From the NCBI GenBank assembly GCA_963703385.1, contig OY969816.1, positions 2,294,001 to 2,358,000 on the forward strand: a stretch of DNA of 64,000 bases. Direction: 5' to 3'. The DNA is from Rhodoblastus sp963703385 (GTDB lineage: Bacteria; Pseudomonadota; Alphaproteobacteria; Rhizobiales; Beijerinckiaceae). The translations under genes were made by a program, and so were the position numbers. The notes beneath the pieces are model-generated. The model was given only the letters and a program-made list of their open reading frames with translations, did not search any database and was not told the origin of the DNA. Positions 60,601 to 64,000 of this stretch are shown one piece after another; positions within the stretch are counted from its first letter, which is position 1; each line of letters begins with the position of its first letter.

Positions 60601-62948
60601 GGCGGCCCGGACGAGGAATGACCCTTCATGGAGGGGATCCGCATTCCTACGGCGAATGGTTGAGCAAGCTCGTCGACTTCGCCACGGAAAATCCCGTATT
60701 CGGCCAGCATTTCGTCGCCATCAACGCCTGGAATGAATGGGCCGAGGGCTCCTATCTGGAGCCCGACGTCTATTACGGCGCCGCCTATCTCAATGCGACG
60801 GCCCGCGCGCTGACCCGCAGTCCCGCCTTACTTGCGCGCCTCAATAAGATTCTCATCATCGGACACGACGCCTATCGGCATGGCGCGCAGCTGCTGGTGC
60901 AGAATATGGCGACCGTGATCGCCCGCCAGTTCGGCGCGGACGTTTCAATTCTTGTCTGCGGCGACGGACCGTTGCTGAACGAGTACCAGAAAATTTGCGA
61001 CACCCTTGTGGTCGTTCGCGGCGATCAGGCCAGTCTCCAGCGCACGCTCAAGAACCTTTGGGACGAGGGCTATCGCGCGGCCATCGTCAATACGACGGTG
61101 AGCGGCTGGGCCGTCCCCTCGCTCACGGCGCAAGGCTTCGCGGTCTGCACGCTCGTGCATGAACTCAAAACTCTCATCCAGGAATACAGTCTCGAAAAGA
61201 ACGTCGCCGCGATCGCCGACGGCTCGGACGCCGTGGTGTTTCCGGCCGGCATGGTGCGGGACAGCTTTCTCGATATCGCCGGCGAACTCAAGGGCGAAGA
61301 GGTCATCCGGCCGCAGGGTCTCTATAAACTGGAATTGGCAAGCGGCGGCCCGAGCAGAGCGGAAGCGAGAGCGCGCCTGGGGATTGCCGACAGCGACAAG
61401 GTGATCATCAATGTCGGCTACGCCGACGCGCGCAAAGGCTTCGACATTTTCGCGCGCGCGGCGCAGGAACTGAGACGCACGCGCGACGACATGCTTTTTC
61501 TTTGGGTGGGCGACGCGACCCTCGACGTCAAGCGCTGGCTGTTGCCGGACATGTTGACGGGGGAAGACGGGCCACAACTTAAGCTTACCGGCTTTACGGA
61601 CGAAGTTGCGCTTTACTATCGGGCCGCCGACGCGTTCTTGCTCACCTCCCGCGAGGATCCGTTTCCGTCCGTGGTCCTGGAGGCTTTGGCGGCGGGTCTC
61701 CCGATCATCGGCCTTACGGGAACGACCGGCTGCGCCGAACTCATCGCCCGCTTCGGGCGCCTGGTGGACCGCCACGACCTTTCCGCGATCTGCGCCGCGA
61801 TTGTCGACGCAGCGGACGGAGCGTCGGATTCCGCCGCGGCCGAGCAGCGCCAATTCGTGCGCGACAACTTCCGTTTCGATGACTATTGCTTCAGTCTCAT
61901 GCAGCGGCTCGACGGCAACCTGCCAAGCATTTCGGTCATCGTGCCGAACTATAATTACGCACACTATTTGCCGGAACGGCTTTCCAGCATTTTCAGTCAG
62001 ACCCACCCGGTGCTGGAAGTGATGGTGCTGGACGATTGTTCGACCGACGATAGCCTCGAAGTCATCAAAACGATTGCGGCGGAAGCGCGCCGCGACATTG
62101 ATCTCGTGGTCAACGAAACCAATAGCGGATCGGTATTCCGGCAATGGCTGCGCGGCGTCGAAAAGGCTCGCGGCGAATATGTCTGGATCGCCGAAGCCGA
62201 CGATGTCGCCGACGAGCGCTTCCTCGAAGTGATGGCGAAGCGCATCGCGAGAGATGAAGCGAGCCTCGCCTTTTGCGATTCATGGCAAATCGCCTCCGAC
62301 GGCGAGCAGCTGGGAAACAGTTATCGCTTCTACATGAACCAGATCGAACCTGCGGCGTTCGACGCTTCGTTCGCTTTGGCCGGCGGGGAGTTCATGCGCC
62401 GGTTTCTCAGCGTGAAGAACATCATTCTGAACGTCAGCGGCGTCCTGTGGCGACGGGATGCGCTGCTGGCGGCGCTGGCCGCGGCGGGCGATCAACTCTT
62501 CGTCAACAAAGTCGCCGGCGACTGGCGGCTCTATAGCGAGATTTGTGAGGCGGGCGGCAATGTCGCCTATGAAAGCCGCGCGCTCAACGGCCACCGGAGA
62601 CATCAGACCAGCGTGACCCATGCGCTCGCCGCCCAGAACCATTATGCCGAGATCCTGGCCATGCAGGAGCTGATCGGATCGAGGGTGACCCTCTCCGATC
62701 GATTGCTGCAAGCGCGCGCCACCCACCGCGCCGAGGCGCGCAAGGTTCTCGATCTCGAGACAGGGGTTGACGTCCAGCCAAATGCGCCGGCAACGCCGAA
62801 AGCAAAGCTGAACGCGGCCGCCGCCGCACATCCCGGCGTAGCGTCCGACGGTTCGTCAATTCTTGGCCAGGCCGACGATTCCATTAATCCTGGTGAGGAT
62901 CAGGAAACACCGATGGTTCCCCGCGGAATCCACCGCGCTCTAGGTTGA
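57654..62948 (+). CDS. Giant multidomain glycan protein: HPLFD repeats, WbsX/GH99-like, GT4 and GT2 domains
   Basis: A 1764-residue protein. Residues about 40-530 hold some 13 repeats of about 35 residues, each with a core like PHPLFDPLFYLEKYPDLA and NP..HYL..G; two more stand near 585-655. Residues about 707-1060 are a WbsX/GH99-like domain (ALAYYLPQFHPIEQNDAWWG, WANENWTRTWDG, NAWNEWAEGSYLEPD). About 1064-1410 is a GT-B glycosyltransferase of the GT4 type (LLTSREDPFPSVVLEALAAG). About 1425-1650 is a GT-A family 2 domain (ISVIVPNYNYAHYLPERLSS, VLDDCSTDDSLEV). There is no signal peptide or membrane segment, so it should work in the cytoplasm, adding at least two sugars to one product. ATG 57654 has only a weak ribosome site. 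Confidence 0.85.
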   Translation: MGTLRKTVLVQCADDTEIVADAERNREVRPVPVRNEARIEELFDAKWYAACHNVEVADAYSHYLRHGVSEGASPNPLFDVAFYGAQFPDVDFRVVNPIEHYLGIDPADRVNTHALFDRKFYAAQTPALAADVDPLAHFVNDPQARLRSPHPLFDPLFYLEKYPDLAQKNIYPIVHYLKAGEQALRHPHPLFDPDWCLSQAKDAEARRAPLQHFLTKGSAARLSPHPLFDPEYYLLQTDDPAARVSPAIHFLLVGARQGLDPHPLFDTKFYRASGAALPEGMNPVLHCLTDPDGRLRPPHPLFDPKFYLAVHPDLAEANVHPLLHYIRAGGRETRRPHPVFDVRWYRKQCEDAEQRANPVVHYLTKGARRGLSPHPLFDPLWYLSQTDDPQARKAPLAHYLRTGWAAGLTPHLLFDSQWYRRTQLDPSLEDVEPLSHFLTDGDRAGLDPNPLFSTAWYRARSPDIEKTGQNALVHYVVSGGAERRDPHPAFSTEEHLRRNPEALQTNESALAHALLHDPEGSDRVGALSEVYLRLQRRLEAASPSGAGAPFAQCVTQDRKEGRVATAPEDSFKSAEYIAIERDFDADFYRKQFGRDEFVPADLVQHYLTEGVQRGLDPCAWFSTSYYLGHYPDVAAAGVNPFAHFLTQGRQERRLAAPPQGDSPETAGSASGTRDRSSDIFAERQKYCEPGEAFEEFDPLIVRVRKPAVKALAYYLPQFHPIEQNDAWWGKGFTEWRNVARGQSRFKGHYQPRTPRDLGYYDLRRAGVMREQAALAKAAGIFGFCFYYYFFNGRRLLEQPIDAFLNDGAIDMPFALMWANENWTRTWDGHDNEILISQDYRSEDEDALVADLARHFADARYIRIDGRPLLFIYRPSLIKEFAAAIARWREKFEARHGEKPLIFMAQGFDDLDPRRHGLDGAIEFPPHKICANLPAINRQLDILDPDFAGHVIDYAAAVRRSIDERAPEFPLIKTATPSWDNELRRPGRGMTLHGGDPHSYGEWLSKLVDFATENPVFGQHFVAINAWNEWAEGSYLEPDVYYGAAYLNATARALTRSPALLARLNKILIIGHDAYRHGAQLLVQNMATVIARQFGADVSILVCGDGPLLNEYQKICDTLVVVRGDQASLQRTLKNLWDEGYRAAIVNTTVSGWAVPSLTAQGFAVCTLVHELKTLIQEYSLEKNVAAIADGSDAVVFPAGMVRDSFLDIAGELKGEEVIRPQGLYKLELASGGPSRAEARARLGIADSDKVIINVGYADARKGFDIFARAAQELRRTRDDMLFLWVGDATLDVKRWLLPDMLTGEDGPQLKLTGFTDEVALYYRAADAFLLTSREDPFPSVVLEALAAGLPIIGLTGTTGCAELIARFGRLVDRHDLSAICAAIVDAADGASDSAAAEQRQFVRDNFRFDDYCFSLMQRLDGNLPSISVIVPNYNYAHYLPERLSSIFSQTHPVLEVMVLDDCSTDDSLEVIKTIAAEARRDIDLVVNETNSGSVFRQWLRGVEKARGEYVWIAEADDVADERFLEVMAKRIARDEASLAFCDSWQIASDGEQLGNSYRFYMNQIEPAAFDASFALAGGEFMRRFLSVKNIILNVSGVLWRRDALLAALAAAGDQLFVNKVAGDWRLYSEICEAGGNVAYESRALNGHRRHQTSVTHALAAQNHYAEILAMQELIGSRVTLSDRLLQARATHRAEARKVLDLETGVDVQPNAPATPKAKLNAAAAAHPGVASDGSSILGQADDSINPGEDQETPMVPRGIHRALG

Positions 62949-63190
62949 CGCCCAAAGTGAACAATCATGTCATTTCTTACTGATCGTTCTGGACCTCCTG
63001 GCGTTCGACGAGTTGCGAGCTATCGCCCGGCGCAAGCCCGTCGTCGGGGCCTCCCGACGCCGGAGACCTTGATCAGCCAGGTCGCGCATTCGCGTTGAAG
63101 CCGATGCAATCGGTGTACAAATAGCTCCGCTCATCGGTACGATCGCCGAACCTGTTTGCAAGTCTGTTCAGAGATAGGAAGGAGGCGGAT

Positions 63191-63673
63191 GTGGCCGAAC
63201 CTGATGTTTATATGCCCGACTTCCAACGGATCCGGACATTGGCGGGATTGCCCGAGAATGCGCTGGACCAGGACAATGTGACCATCTCAACCAAACTGTT
63301 CAAATTCTTGCTGATGGCCCTGGTGCATGGCGTACGATTCGACGAAGCCGCCTATCGAGAAGCCCATGCCGACATTGCCGAAGCAGAGCAGAAGGGCGAC
63401 ATCGAGTCGCTGCATGAACATTATGTTGGCACGGGATGGTTCGAGGGCCGTTCGCCCGGCCAATATTGGATCGACGACAAGTGGTATCTGACCAATTATC
63501 GAGACCTGACCATCGCCTTGCGGCGTGGCTGGATCGAAGATTTGAAGAAGCACTTCAACGAGGTTGGCCGGGCCGAAGGACGGGCTGGGAGCGCCGAACA
63601 GGCCAAGTGGAAGTCCGCGTGGGACGATGCGCTTGGCGTTGACCCGACAGGCGGCCCTGCGAGTTCAGAGTGA
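63191..63673 (+). CDS. Short protein with the same glycan-repeat module
   Basis: A 160-residue protein starting with GTG 63191, fixed by the strong ribosome site GGAAGGAGG ending six bases upstream. It contains two copies of the repeat seen in the giant protein: VRFDEAAYREAHADIAEAEQ with HEHYVGTGWFEGRSP, and WIDDKWYLTNYRDLTIALRR with HFNEVGRAEGR. No other domain is present. It may be a repeat-only partner of the giant glycosyltransferase or a stand-alone relative. Same strand, 240 bp downstream of it. Confidence 0.72.
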   Translation: MAEPDVYMPDFQRIRTLAGLPENALDQDNVTISTKLFKFLLMALVHGVRFDEAAYREAHADIAEAEQKGDIESLHEHYVGTGWFEGRSPGQYWIDDKWYLTNYRDLTIALRRGWIEDLKKHFNEVGRAEGRAGSAEQAKWKSAWDDALGVDPTGGPASSE

Positions 63674-63892
63674 AAATCTCGCAGCCGCCATCCCGTCCTG
63701 CGTTAATTATATAATCTGCTCTTCGCTGAAACGGTTCTTCCGCATCTCCATCTCCTTGCGATGGAGTCTAGTTCAGAACGAAGGCGCTCCAAGGGGCAAA
63801 GTCAATTTGATTGTGGTCGCAAGCGAGTTCTCACGCGCTCGAACTGTTAAAGCGCCGCTCGCCATTGTCATTCGCCGTGGCTAGGGGTATCT

Positions 63893-64000
63893 GTGGCACA
63901 CTATGATCACGCGTCCAGTCGCAGCTATCTGGTCGCGGCGGACGTCTTTCCGAGCGGACAAGCGGAATTGAGACTCAGCAACACTTCGGGAGCGTTTGGC
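63893..64000 (+). CDS. Start of a gene cut by the window edge
   Basis: GTG 63893, preceded by AGGGG at seven bases, opens a frame that reads VAHYDHASSRSYLVAADVFP and stays open to the last base (36 codons). The coding look and the ribosome site support a real start, but too little is visible for a family. It would belong to the glycan island. Confidence 0.35.
   Translation, partial: MAHYDHASSRSYLVAADVFPSGQAELRLSNTSGAFG

Noticed and set aside
62949..63190. Possible IS or gene fragment between the giant protein and the repeat protein
   Set aside because: No frame has recognisable homology or a start; treated as plain intergenic DNA.

Overview
The window looks like chromosomal DNA of an alphaproteobacterium of the order Hyphomicrobiales (Rhizobiales). 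The family is less certain; Beijerinckiaceae/Methylocystaceae-like would fit. Grounds: high GC, a SAM-II riboswitch in front of metZ, a double-length dCTP deaminase, an NsrR/Rrf2 pair, a DUF2076 protein, LTXXQ/Spy-like exported proteins, a Hint_2 protein with an NF038122-type metalloprotease, and short palindromic repeats of the kind common in this order. There is no plasmid or phage backbone, no CRISPR array and no complete insertion sequence.

1-17 kb: end of a membrane protein; a minus-strand operon msrB-dipZ-msrA that appears to be a complete exported methionine-sulfoxide repair pathway; acylphosphatase; a frameshifted Rrf2 regulator convergent with nsrR; an orphan NarX/NreB-type histidine kinase; an ArsR regulator followed by pirin; an RpfC-like hybrid kinase coupled to a response regulator with a degenerate GGDEF-EAL output; folP-folK; eutB-eutC; tRNA-Gly(CCC).

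17-34 kb: dcd; SAM-II riboswitch with terminator and metZ; DUF2076; LOG-family protein overlapping a beta-CASP nuclease; a SnoaL-like protein; kdsB and pheA separated by two perfect palindromes; a lipase-like hydrolase; queC; a Pat-type acyl-CoA synthetase/acetyltransferase broken by a one-base frameshift; DUF2147; a BtuB-type receptor under a cobalamin riboswitch.

34-50 kb: small exported proteins, an AT-rich patch, a large Gly/His/Phe/Tyr-rich exported protein with two Spy-like domains, an IS3-family remnant, a membrane protein, a glutamate-synthase-like flavoprotein, a fumarylacetoacetase-family hydrolase, a metalloprotease/Hint pair split by a frameshift, methyltransferases, a divergent TetR/STAS pair with a perfect palindromic operator, gabD with a nearby 3'-end remnant, gph and small membrane or exported proteins.

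50-64 kb: an accessory surface-glycan island. It holds a TPR-like protein, a sulfotransferase, a sulfotransferase remnant, a methyltransferase, a second P-loop sulfotransferase-like protein, a GT-D glycosyltransferase, IS5-family remnants, and a 1764-residue protein combining about 13 short repeats, a WbsX/GH99-like domain, a GT4 domain and a GT2 domain. A short protein with the same repeat follows. The island probably builds or decorates a polysaccharide, but its product cannot be read from sequence.

Several genes are interrupted by a single-base frameshift (msrA leader, the Rrf2 gene, pat, metalloprotease/Hint, possibly TPR/sulfotransferase). This raises the question whether the sequence carries indel errors or the genes are decaying.
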